DNA of 64,000 bases. Source: Mogibacterium sp. Its GTDB lineage: Bacteria > Bacillota > Clostridia > Peptostreptococcales > Anaerovoracaceae. The position numbers and the translations under genes were made by a program. The notes under the pieces are model-generated. The model saw nothing but the letters and a program-made list of their open reading frames with translations, did not search any database and was not told the origin of the DNA. The stretch covers positions 1 through 64,000 of the forward strand of contig JAFRCS010000005.1 of the NCBI GenBank assembly GCA_017404265.1, written 5' to 3'. Below, piece by piece: positions 15,739-23,004 of the stretch (its first letter is position 1; each line of letters begins with the position of its first letter).

Positions 15739-15898
15739 TGGGTACAACTCCGGGTACAAACGTGGACGGCGCTTTTCCTCCTTGGAATTTCAACGTTTGT
15801 AAGGTTCTGGCTTCTTCGAGTCCCATGTCCTCCGCCAAATAAAGCCTTGGAATTATTGAGTTCCAAGGCTTTTTCTGTAGTTGAGGATTGGGTACAAA
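15739..15898 (+). repeat. att-like repeat copy C (full form)
   Basis: Arms TGGGTACAAC (15739) and GGGTACAAACG (about 15752); the inverted repeat TACAAACGT with ACGTTTGTA; the core CGAGTCCCATGTCCTCCG followed by CCAAAT (about 15817-15840); a terminator; and a third arm TGGGTACAAA (15889-15898). It begins one base after the RelE stop and ends next to the stop codon of the reverse-strand TetR gene. Confidence 0.72.
15841..15874 (+). terminator. Rho-independent terminator in repeat C (type GCCTTGGAA)
   Basis: A 12-bp stem (AAAGCCTTGGAA with TTCCAAGGCTTT), an 8-base loop and a T-run. Same stem type as in repeat A. Confidence 0.82.
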
Positions 15899-15899
15899 C

Positions 15900-16481
15900 T
15901 TATGATTTTGCTAGATTGCTGAGATATCCAATTATATTGTCATTTATATTGCCGGTAAGGGCGCGGTTGTAGTTGCATATGAATGTCCCGGATATGAGGA
16001 TCATCATGGCTTCAGCTTCGTTTTTGCCGGCTTCTTCTCCATAGATCTTAATCAGACATTTTTCCATGACTTCCCGCCATTCGCGGAATTCTTCCATGAC
16101 CATTCTGCCGATCTCTTCACTGTAATGACCCAGTACATATGTCTGCGTAGTCGCGTTAGGTCTGAACTCATTTGCCTGTCCGTCCGCTACATACTGCATG
16201 AATGCGTTCATATAAGCAAGATTGGAATCATAGTTGCTTCTTGGATGTGAAAGGAACCAGTCAATGCAGTGCTGCGACATATATTCTCTGGTGTATTTCA
16301 CGTATTCAAGTATGAGCTCATCCTTCGATCCAAAGTAGTGGAGAAGTGTAGGGTGGGCCATACCTGCTTCTGAGGCTATATCCCGAAGTGAAATAGTATC
16401 TATAGGTTTTACCTCTATGCAGCGCTGGAAAGCCATTAGGATATCCATGCGCATCTGATCTCTGTCCACAATTTTAGGCAT
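15900..16481 (-). CDS. TetR family regulator of the copper-module block
   Basis: A 193-residue repressor. The helix-turn-helix is clear (ILMAFQRCIEVKPIDTISLRD, then EAGMAHPTLLHYFGSKDELI, about residues 14-58). It is divergent from the membrane-protein/ATPase genes, and two related sites (TCTACCA-type) lie in the shared promoter region, so it probably represses both directions. AAAGGAGG precedes its ATG. It is the only gene in the array on the reverse strand. The inducer is unknown; no metal-binding Cys cluster is seen. Confidence 0.88.
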   Translation of the reverse strand: MPKIVDRDQMRMDILMAFQRCIEVKPIDTISLRDIASEAGMAHPTLLHYFGSKDELILEYVKYTREYMSQHCIDWFLSHPRSNYDSNLAYMNAFMQYVADGQANEFRPNATTQTYVLGHYSEEIGRMVMEEFREWREVMEKCLIKIYGEEAGKNEAEAMMILISGTFICNYNRALTGNINDNIIGYLSNLAKS

Positions 16482-16525
16482 ACAAATACCTCCTTTTATT
16501 CTGTCTGAGAAGATTTTATATTATT

Positions 16526-16597
16526 TCTACCAAGCGGTCAACAAAGCTGTTGCACCCTGAGAATAATTGTGATAATTTATATCTACCAAATGGTAGA
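16526..16597. promoter_or_regulatory. Two operator-like sites in the divergent promoter region
   Basis: TCTACCAAATGGTAGA (16582-16597) is a 7-bp palindrome with a 2-base centre; TCTACCAAGCGGTCAA (16526-16541) is an imperfect copy 56 bases to the left. They lie between the divergent TetR gene and the 16621 gene, so they are probable TetR operators. Confidence 0.7.
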
Positions 16598-16620
16598 AAA
16601 AGAAAGCGGAGGTATATTCA

Positions 16621-17124
16621 ATGTCCCGAAGAGAAGAAAAAGCTGCAGGATTTCTCGACAAAAAGATGCCTGCGGACATAGCTAAAACCATCACTACATG
16701 CTCGATCATTATGATCATCGCCATACTTGTTCATGACGGCGATCACATCCGTCAGGCGCTCAACTGGGGATACTCGATACCTATCTCACTTTGGGTCCTC
16801 AATCTGACTGTATATGTGCTGCCGGTCATCACACTGTTCCTCGCAAAGAGCGGAAGACCTTCGGCCAGCATAGTCGGCTCGGTAGCAGGAGTCTTTACAA
16901 CAGCATCATTCCTCATACTTCACCTGTGCGGATCATTCACCGGCAACTGGGGGGTATGGAACTTCTCATATTTTGACCTTATGAAAGGCGTGACATATAA
17001 CGGAGCGTATTATCAGGGTGTAGACTGGCTGAGCTGGGTGCTTCTGTTCCACATCCCTGTGTTCTGTCTGCCTTGTTCATGGAAGTGCTGGCAGCAGTAT
17101 AAGAGACTGAAAGAAGGCAGATAA
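16621..17124 (+). CDS. Membrane protein of unknown function, 167 aa
   Basis: Four likely membrane helices (about residues 22-38, 55-73, 82-102 and 135-155). A His/Asp-rich loop VHDGDHIRQA (about 37-46) follows the first helix and could bind metal, but I recognise no family. AGCGGAGG precedes the ATG. It is the first gene of the block under TetR control, and the P-type ATPase gene starts one base after its stop codon, so it probably belongs to the same metal-related function. Confidence 0.7.
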   Translation: MSRREEKAAGFLDKKMPADIAKTITTCSIIMIIAILVHDGDHIRQALNWGYSIPISLWVLNLTVYVLPVITLFLAKSGRPSASIVGSVAGVFTTASFLILHLCGSFTGNWGVWNFSYFDLMKGVTYNGAYYQGVDWLSWVLLFHIPVFCLPCSWKCWQQYKRLKEGR

Positions 17125-17125
17125 A

Positions 17126-18766
17126 GTGGATCCGTCAGACCTGTACGTATCATGCCCGGTCTGTGGGGATGAGGAAAGCGATATCCACCAGCGCATGAAA
17201 CTTCTGAGGACGCTCTGCGCGAGCGTCCTTCTTACCATGCCGCTGATGTGGGGCATGAGACCGGTCATACAGCTTCTCTTCGCTACCGTCGTACAGTTCT
17301 GGCCTGGAGCGTACTTCTACAGGGGAGCGTACAGAGCACTGAAAGATGGCATTCTGGGAATGGATTTTCTGGTAGCTCTTTCGACTACGATCATCTACCT
17401 GTACAGCACATACATCACCTTCACTGTACATCATGACACTAAAGTATATTTCCTTTCTGAATGCGTGCTTTTGTCACTGATCCTTTTCGGCAAGTACATG
17501 GAGACTACTTCACGATATGAGGCTTCCGCCGCGATCCGCAGGCTCATAAGACTCAGACCGGAAACAGCATTTGTACTGCGTGAGGGAAAAGAAACAGAGG
17601 TACAGATAAGTGAACTGACAGAGACAGATGTCATTCCAGTCAGAGCCGGTGATCACATACCGGTCGACGGAAAGATCATTTCAGGCTCGTGTATGACAGA
17701 TGAATCCATGCTGACGGGCGAAAGCGAATCGGTGTTCAAGGGTGCGGGCGATATACTGTATTGCGGCACGCTGGTAAGAGAGGGACACGCTGAGATCTCA
17801 TGCGAGGACATCTCAAAAAAAACGATGCTCGCGCAAATAATAGATATCGTAAGCAACGCTCAGAATGAAAAGGCGCCGATAGCCAGACTCGCGGACAGGA
17901 TCGCAACAGTATTCGTGCCGGTAGTGACTTTGATATCCGCAGGAATCTTTTGCCTCTGGTACTGGGTGATCGACCCGGGAAACATGGGGCAGGCTGTGTC
18001 CTGTCTTTGTTCGACTCTTGTGATCGCGTGCCCGTGCGCTCTTGGCCTTGCAACGCCGACTTCGATAATGACAGGATCAGGGAGGGCAGCAGAGCTCGGC
18101 ATTCTGTTTCGAGGAGGAGAGCAGCTTGAGAACGCTTATAAGACTGACACCATCGTATTCGATAAAACGGGAACGCTCACCATGGGGCTGACCGTGGAGG
18201 GTGAAGATGAGATGCTCAGACCCGGCGCTGAAGAAATGGTCGCAGCTCTTAAGGAGAGCGGCATGGATGTGTTCATGATAAGCGGCGACAAGGAGGCCAA
18301 AGCAAAGACGGCCGCCATGAAGCTGGGCATCGGTCCGGAGAAGGTCGTGTATGAGGTCAAGCCGGCAGACAAAGCCGACATCATCAGAAAACTCCAAAGC
18401 GAAGGGCGGACTATAGCAATGGTAGGAGACGGCATAAAAGATTCTCCTGCTCTGGTCTGCGCAGATACAGGCATAGCCATGGGCACCGGGACCGATATAG
18501 CGATCGATGCGGCGGATGTGATGATCGCAGGAAACAACATCAGCGCGCTGCCTCTCGTGTTCAGTATGTCAAGGGAAACCGTAAGGAACATACGGCAGAA
18601 CCTGACATGGGCGGTCATATATAACGTGATATGCATACCGCTGGCGGCAGCAGGCATCGTCAATCCATCAATAGCTGCCGCGGCAATGGCTCTTAGCTCA
18701 AACGGAGTACTGCTTAACTCTCTGAGAATAAGAAAGCTTGAGAGGAAGGATGCGGTTGATGGATAG
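17126..18766 (+). CDS. Copper-type P1B ATPase lacking the nucleotide-binding domain
   Basis: A 546-residue CopA-like ATPase. Seen: the actuator motif TGES, the ion-site helix ACPCALGLATP (CPC about residue 301), the phosphorylation loop DKTGTLT (about 345) and a GDGIKDSP hinge (about 434). In normal relatives about 100-110 residues, the N-domain with its HP motif, lie between DKTGTLT and the LRPGA-type segment; here only about 15 residues do, and the frame is kept. ATP binding should be lost, so the protein is probably inactive. There is no N-terminal metal-binding domain. The start is GTG, coupled to the preceding gene. Confidence 0.85.
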   Translation: MDPSDLYVSCPVCGDEESDIHQRMKLLRTLCASVLLTMPLMWGMRPVIQLLFATVVQFWPGAYFYRGAYRALKDGILGMDFLVALSTTIIYLYSTYITFTVHHDTKVYFLSECVLLSLILFGKYMETTSRYEASAAIRRLIRLRPETAFVLREGKETEVQISELTETDVIPVRAGDHIPVDGKIISGSCMTDESMLTGESESVFKGAGDILYCGTLVREGHAEISCEDISKKTMLAQIIDIVSNAQNEKAPIARLADRIATVFVPVVTLISAGIFCLWYWVIDPGNMGQAVSCLCSTLVIACPCALGLATPTSIMTGSGRAAELGILFRGGEQLENAYKTDTIVFDKTGTLTMGLTVEGEDEMLRPGAEEMVAALKESGMDVFMISGDKEAKAKTAAMKLGIGPEKVVYEVKPADKADIIRKLQSEGRTIAMVGDGIKDSPALVCADTGIAMGTGTDIAIDAADVMIAGNNISALPLVFSMSRETVRNIRQNLTWAVIYNVICIPLAAAGIVNPSIAAAAMALSSNGVLLNSLRIRKLERKDAVDG

Positions 18767-19660
18767 AGAAACCTTCAGAAAAAGAGTCGACGGCATGATT
18801 TGTCCTCAGTGCGAGGATGAGATCGCACAGGCGCTGATACACATGCGCGGAGTACTTTCTGCTGACGCAAGCTACAGAAAAAGCGAGGTCATAGTTCAGT
18901 ATGCTCCGGATATCATAAGCGCTGAAAGCATAGAAAAGAAGCTTTCGGACATCGGTTATCCCGCAGGAGAAGGCAAGAGCGGGATTAGATCAGATATCAT
19001 ATCAGCAGCAGCGGTATTGCTGCTGTATTTTGCTGTCCCGGTCATTATCGGTATGGTCGATATCCCGCAGGCAGAGCAGGGAGCATCTTTTGGACTGTTA
19101 TTCATGATAGGTGTTCTTACAGGTGCACATTGCATAGGCATGTGCGGCGGCATAATGCTCACACAAAACAATGCACTGATGTACAATGGGACAAGGCTCA
19201 TAAGTTATACCATTGTCGGTGCAATATTCGGCGCCATGGGGACAATGATCAGTTATGATATAGAATTTAAAAGCATGCTTCTCACGATGTGCGGGCTGCT
19301 TGTTGTCATCATCGGACTTATGATGTGGGGCGTTCCGGTTCTCTGAGGCGCATCAGCCCGCAACTGACAAAGCCATGCAGATTCAGAGGCGGTCCCGCCA
19401 TTGTAGGGCTGCTCACGGGACTGATGCCATGCGGAGCGCTGACGGTTATGTGGATGTTTGCTGCTGCCTCCGGCTCATGGAAATCCGGGGCTGCTTCGAT
19501 GTTCGCATTCGGACTTGGGACATGCGTGCTCATGATCACTTTCGGAATGTTCGGGAAATTCATTCCGAAGAGGTATAATAAGTACATCACGAGAGTCAGC
19601 ACGGTGCTGATAGTCACCCTGGGACTCCTGCTTATGACGAAAGGACTTAAGCTGCTGTGA
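18759..19660 (+). pseudogene. HMA-domain / TauE-SafE-like membrane protein, frameshifted
   Basis: The first part (18759-19346) encodes a heavy-metal-associated domain with a CPQC motif (MICPQCEDEIAQAL), then membrane helices with the family hallmark HCIGMCGG. Translation stops after MMWGVPVL. The rest of the protein continues in another frame (LRRISPQLTKPCRF, then GLLTGLMPCGALTVMWMF) up to 19660, so a single-base loss near 19340 probably split it. Intact relatives are single membrane proteins linked with copper handling or oxidase assembly. A sequencing error would give the same picture. The start overlaps the ATPase stop codon. Confidence 0.75.
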
Positions 19661-20493
19661 AAATACACATACTGAATTGCGGGTTCATAAGAATACATGA
19701 GGATCTGCCGTACGGCGGCGGCAGTATAATGACTGGCTTCCGGAAAGCCGTTATGGCTCCCGATCACAAACGGGTAACACTCCCGGTGTTTTCATATCTT
19801 ATCGAGCATCCGGCAGGACTTTTTCTTGTGGATACAGGTTGGAGCAGAGATATCAGTCCGGATGGAATCTATGATCCCAAAGCAGTCAGAAGCGTCTTGC
19901 CCGCACAGCTTGCTGCGCTGTACAGGCCATATGTACCTGCAGGCATGGCAGTGGATGAGCAGCTGAGATCCATGGATATAAGGCAGGAAGATATAGATGC
20001 AGTACTCATTACTCATCTTGATCCGGATCATGTTTCGGGACTCAGATCGGTGAGCCGGGCAAAGAAGATAGTGATACCTGAGGATGAAGCATACTGGTCG
20101 GTAAGGACGAAATACCGTATCAGACAGCCGGAGCAATTGTGGGATGTAGAGGGTGCGGAAAGAGTGTTCTTCAGAGGTCATCTGCTTGGCCCGATGAACA
20201 AAGCCATAGATATCACAGGCGATGGCAGCATCATGATGGTGAATATGCCGGGGCATACAGACGGGCTTTGCGGAGTCATTGTCAGAAATAAAGAGAGGTA
20301 TGTGCTTCTGGCTTCGGACGCTGCCGTATCTCCGCGCAGCTGGGAAAAGATGGAAGTACCGGGATTCGCCGCTGATCCGGCACTGCAGTTTAAAACTCTG
20401 CGCTGGGTCGCAAAAGAAGCAAACGACACTGCATGTGCAGCCATTCTGTGCAGTCATGATAAAGAAATAAAAACTGAAACGATAGAGTTCTAG
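19657..20493 (+). CDS. Metallo-beta-lactamase-fold hydrolase (lactonase-like)
   Basis: A 278-residue metal-dependent hydrolase resembling N-acyl homoserine lactonases. Seen: VDTGWS (about residue 58), the metal-binding THLDPDHVSG (about 118-127), MPGHTDG and LASDAAVSP, and a final CSHD. The start is GTG overlapping the previous stop codon. The true substrate is unknown, since most proteins of this group are not proven lactonases. The gene ends six bases before repeat F. Confidence 0.82.
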   Translation: MKIHILNCGFIRIHEDLPYGGGSIMTGFRKAVMAPDHKRVTLPVFSYLIEHPAGLFLVDTGWSRDISPDGIYDPKAVRSVLPAQLAALYRPYVPAGMAVDEQLRSMDIRQEDIDAVLITHLDPDHVSGLRSVSRAKKIVIPEDEAYWSVRTKYRIRQPEQLWDVEGAERVFFRGHLLGPMNKAIDITGDGSIMMVNMPGHTDGLCGVIVRNKERYVLLASDAAVSPRSWEKMEVPGFAADPALQFKTLRWVAKEANDTACAAILCSHDKEIKTETIEF

Positions 20494-20498
20494 CAGGA

Positions 20499-20550
20499 GA
20501 GTCCCATTTCCTCCGCCAGAGACGACTGTTGAAATATACAGTCGTTTTTT
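20499..20550 (+). repeat. att-like repeat copy F (core plus terminator)
   Basis: GAGTCCCATTTCCTCCGCCA (20499-20518) followed by GAG and the hairpin type seen at 2134. The arm region present in A-D is missing, so this is a right-half copy, like E. Confidence 0.7.
20522..20550 (+). terminator. Rho-independent terminator in repeat F
   Basis: An 8-bp stem (ACGACTGT with ACAGTCGT), loop TGAAATAT and a T-run. Same hairpin as in repeat E. Confidence 0.8.
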
Positions 20551-20565
20551 ATGAATCTTGCTAAA

Positions 20566-20617
20566 CACAATTATGAGCATAATTATGTTGCGATATCCGA
20601 CATAATTATGCTAATAT
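20566..20617 (+). promoter_or_regulatory. Promoter and palindromic operators of the YefM/RelE-like pair
   Basis: CATAATTATG, a perfect 10-base palindrome, occurs at 20578-20587 and 20601-20610, with a half site (AATTATG) at about 20569. A promoter with -35 TTGCGA (20588-20593) and -10 TAATAT (20612-20617) has the second palindrome in its spacer. This fits antitoxin autoregulation. Confidence 0.65.
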
Positions 20618-20638
20618 TTATTTGGGAGGTAATTAATT

Positions 20639-20902
20639 ATGCCACATATAATACCAATGAAAGATATGAGAAATACAAGCGAATTATCCAGGCTTTGTCA
20701 TGCAAGGAAAGAGCCTATCTTTGTTACAAAGCAGGGCTACGGTGACCTTGTGGTAATGAGTATGGAAACATACAATCAGCTTGTAGGAATAGCGGAAGTA
20801 GACTCTGCGATCACTTACTCTGAGGCGGAACTTGCTGCAGGGGCAAAACCTGTTGAGGCCAGAGCGGCACTAAGCGAATTGAGGAGGAAGCATTTTGGAT
20901 AA
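20639..20902 (+). CDS. YefM/Phd-type antitoxin
   Basis: An 87-residue protein whose N-terminal part (IIPMKDMRNTSELSRLCHAR, then PIFVTKQGYGDLVVMSMETY) is the Phd/YefM DNA-binding fold; the C-terminal part (about 55-87) is charged and would bind the toxin. GGGAGG precedes the ATG. It overlaps the toxin gene. It likely represses its own promoter through the CATAATTATG sites. Confidence 0.88.
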   Translation: MPHIIPMKDMRNTSELSRLCHARKEPIFVTKQGYGDLVVMSMETYNQLVGIAEVDSAITYSEAELAAGAKPVEARAALSELRRKHFG

Positions 20903-21197
20903 ATATACAGTCCTCATTTCTCCTCAGGCTTATCGGGACATTGATGAGACCTATGAATACATCCGAACAGAGCTATTTGCTGAAAAAGCTGCACTGGATC
21001 TCGTAGATGATATTGAAGATGCAATACTAAGCCTTGAAAACATGCCGGATAGAGGTGCTGAACGTAAAGTGGGCATATATGCCGGAAAGGGTTATCGTCA
21101 ATTGTTTGTAAAGAACTATACTATTGTTTATAGAGTTGAAGAACTTTCAAAAACCGTAATGATAATAACTGTTAAGTTCTCACATCAGAACTTCTAA
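20895..21197 (+). CDS. RelE/ParE-family toxin
   Basis: A 100-residue protein with SPQAYRDIDETYEYIRTEL, LENMPDRGAER, GYRQLFVKNYTIVYRVEE and a C-terminal KFSHQNF, typical of the ParE/RelE superfamily plasmid stabilisation toxins. The start is TTG at 20895, with GAGGAGG upstream inside the antitoxin gene. The stop lies three bases before repeat D. The whole pair plus promoter fills the short block between repeats F and D. Confidence 0.88.
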   Translation: MDKYTVLISPQAYRDIDETYEYIRTELFAEKAALDLVDDIEDAILSLENMPDRGAERKVGIYAGKGYRQLFVKNYTIVYRVEELSKTVMIITVKFSHQNF

Positions 21198-21200
21198 CTT

Positions 21201-21400
21201 TGGGTACAGAGCTGGGTACAAACGGGACGGCGTGTTTTCCTCCTTGAAAATTCAACGTTTGTACGCTTCTGACTTCTTCGAGTCTGCACCGGGGTAACCT
21301 ATACGAACCCTCAAGTTCGTGAGGACCCCGGTTTTTCGTTGCAATCAGGGGGGATTAAGGATTTGTGTGGCATTATGCTTCATTTCAAAAAGCAGAAAAG
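21201..21400 (+). repeat. att-like repeat copy D (core deleted)
   Basis: Arms TGGGTACAGA (21201) and TGGGTACAAACG (about 21213), the inverted repeat GTACAAACG with CGTTTGTAC, then GACTTCTTCGAGTC running directly into TGCACCGGGG. Compared with copy B, the 17 bases carrying CATGTCCTCCGCC are missing. Similarity to B resumes in the hairpin and goes on past the T-run (GTTGCAATCA and TTCATTTCAAAA). The remainder of the gap to 21498 holds only the ribosome binding site of the next gene. Confidence 0.68.
21288..21337 (+). terminator. Hairpin terminator in repeat D (type CCGGGG)
   Basis: Stem ACCGGGG with CCCCGGT plus an inner CGAAC/GTTCG stem, then TTTTC. Related to the hairpin in repeat B. Confidence 0.75.
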
Positions 21401-21498
21401 TGCCAGTGCGTAATGATACAATCCATTGCAGGAGTCAGAAGCGACTAATATAATAAAACAAATAGAAAGGCAAATCGCATTTTGTTGAGGAGATAATA

Positions 21499-22062
21499 AT
21501 GGAAATCAGATACATTGCTTCCTCAGATGACAGAACAGCAATAAGCCGGATTTATGAAGAAAGCTGGAAACACGCTTATAAGGGGATCGTACCGCAGGAT
21601 TATCTGGATGCTATTCCCGTAGGTCTGTGGGCAAAGTGTTTTGATGATCCGGGCGTTTATACTCTGATCTGTATTGAAAACGGCAAAATCATCGGAACAA
21701 GCAGTTTCAGCAAGTCAAGGTCAGCGAAGTATCCTGATTCCGGAGAAGTGATATCCATTTATTTCCTTCCTGAATTTATTGGGAGAGGCTATGGCAGCAA
21801 ATTGATGGGATCGGTCATGGATGAACTGAATAAACTAGGCTTCAAAGAGGTGTTCTTATGGACTCTTGAAGATAATGATCGCGCAAAACACTTTTATGAG
21901 AGTAATGGATTTTCGTGTAACAGGGACTATCAGGACATCACCATCGGTGGTAAAAAGCTTAGAGAAGTCAGATACACATATCGGTTCGTAGAGGATCCAA
22001 TTATGCAAGCAGATGACTTTTGTGAAGACGTTCATGATCCGTGTCTGCGGTTCCAGAGGTAA
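21499..22062 (+). CDS. GNAT family N-acetyltransferase
   Basis: A 187-residue acetyltransferase. Seen: MEIRYIASSDDRTAISRIYEESW at the start, the beta strand VISIYFLPEF and the acetyl-CoA loop GRGYGSKLM (about residues 95-105), then FLWTLEDNDRAKHFYESNGF (about 118-137). Length and order match typical GNAT enzymes acting on small molecules or peptides; the substrate is unknown. GAGGAG precedes the ATG. The C-terminal 20 residues (DDFCEDVHDPCLRFQR) are unusual. The P-loop gene follows with almost no gap. Confidence 0.88.
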   Translation: MEIRYIASSDDRTAISRIYEESWKHAYKGIVPQDYLDAIPVGLWAKCFDDPGVYTLICIENGKIIGTSSFSKSRSAKYPDSGEVISIYFLPEFIGRGYGSKLMGSVMDELNKLGFKEVFLWTLEDNDRAKHFYESNGFSCNRDYQDITIGGKKLREVRYTYRFVEDPIMQADDFCEDVHDPCLRFQR

Positions 22063-22064
22063 AA

Positions 22065-22586
22065 ATGGTAATACTTATAACGGGAGCATCCCATGTTGGG
22101 AAAACACTTCTGGCACAGAAGATGCTGGAGAAGTATAAATATCCGTATCTGTCGATCGACCATCTGAAGATGGGTCTTATTCGCAGTGGAAACACCAGCC
22201 TCACGCCCGAAGACGATGACGAGCTTACGGAATATCTGTGGCCGATAGTCAGAGAGATCGTTAAGACAGCCATAGAGAATGACCAGAATCTTATTGTGGA
22301 AGGCTGCTATATTCCTGCTGAATGGCGACGGGATATTGATCAGAGATATCTGGAACACATCAAATTCATCTGCCTTGCAATGTCCGAAGAATACATAGAA
22401 GAACATTTTGATGCAATCATCGAACATGAATCCGAGGTGGAAAACAGATTGATCAAGGCAGACTGTACTGCTGATGATCTCAAGCAATGTAATAGGTGGT
22501 TTATTGATTCCTTTAGCAGCGTTGGTGAAGAGGTCGTGATCATAGAAGATGATTTTTACCAAACACTGGCGAAGCTTTTAGACTGA
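22065..22586 (+). CDS. P-loop NTPase / kinase-like protein
   Basis: A 173-residue protein with a clear Walker A motif at the start (ITGASHVGKT, about residues 4-13), SIDHLKMGL (about 31-39) and LIVEGCYIP (about 78-86), as in small nucleoside or metabolite kinases. The phosphate acceptor is unknown. The ATG at 22065 has AGAGGT upstream; an earlier ATG at 22041 overlaps the GNAT gene. It seems co-transcribed with its two neighbours. Confidence 0.75.
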   Translation: MVILITGASHVGKTLLAQKMLEKYKYPYLSIDHLKMGLIRSGNTSLTPEDDDELTEYLWPIVREIVKTAIENDQNLIVEGCYIPAEWRRDIDQRYLEHIKFICLAMSEEYIEEHFDAIIEHESEVENRLIKADCTADDLKQCNRWFIDSFSSVGEEVVIIEDDFYQTLAKLLD

Positions 22587-22615
22587 TAAATCGAAGTTTG
22601 CAGAGGAGAACAAAA

Positions 22616-22981
22616 GTGGAATTAAAGATAATCGACAATAAGCTTACTGTTTGCAAAGTGGCGGATATTTCCACCATAGACTTGGCGGCAGAATTCTATT
22701 TTATAGGGAAAACAGATGAAGAACTATCTCTGGTTTGCAGAACCTCAGATACTCCATCCGAAACAATTGAACGTGATGATGGATGGAAAGGTTTTCGAAT
22801 TCAAGGAATTCTGGATTTCTCCCTTATTGGAATTCTGTCCAAACTGTCCGGAATCCTTGCAGAGCATGAGATAGGGATCTTTGCAGTGTCAACATACAAC
22901 ACAGACTATATCCTTGTGAAGGAAGAAAATTATGAACGAGCTATAGAAGCGCTGGTTCATGAAGGGTATACAATTGTATAA
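22616..22981 (+). CDS. ACT domain-containing protein
   Basis: A 121-residue protein of the small two-ACT (CASTOR-like) type: an N-terminal part with TVCKVADISTIDLAAEFYFIGKT... split over residues about 8-30, and a C-terminal ACT half (GILDFSLIGILSKLSGILAE, then IGIFAVSTYNTDYILVKEE). Such proteins bind amino acids as regulators. GTG at 22616 is preferred because AGAGGAGA lies six bases before it. Confidence 0.78.
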   Translation: MELKIIDNKLTVCKVADISTIDLAAEFYFIGKTDEELSLVCRTSDTPSETIERDDGWKGFRIQGILDFSLIGILSKLSGILAEHEIGIFAVSTYNTDYILVKEENYERAIEALVHEGYTIV

Positions 22982-23004
22982 ATGCCAGCTTCTCAAAGGC
23001 GATA

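Noticed and set aside
2075..21400. CRISPR array
   Set aside because: The repeats are kilobases apart, about 50-200 bases long and separated by genes; there are no short regular spacers and no cas genes.
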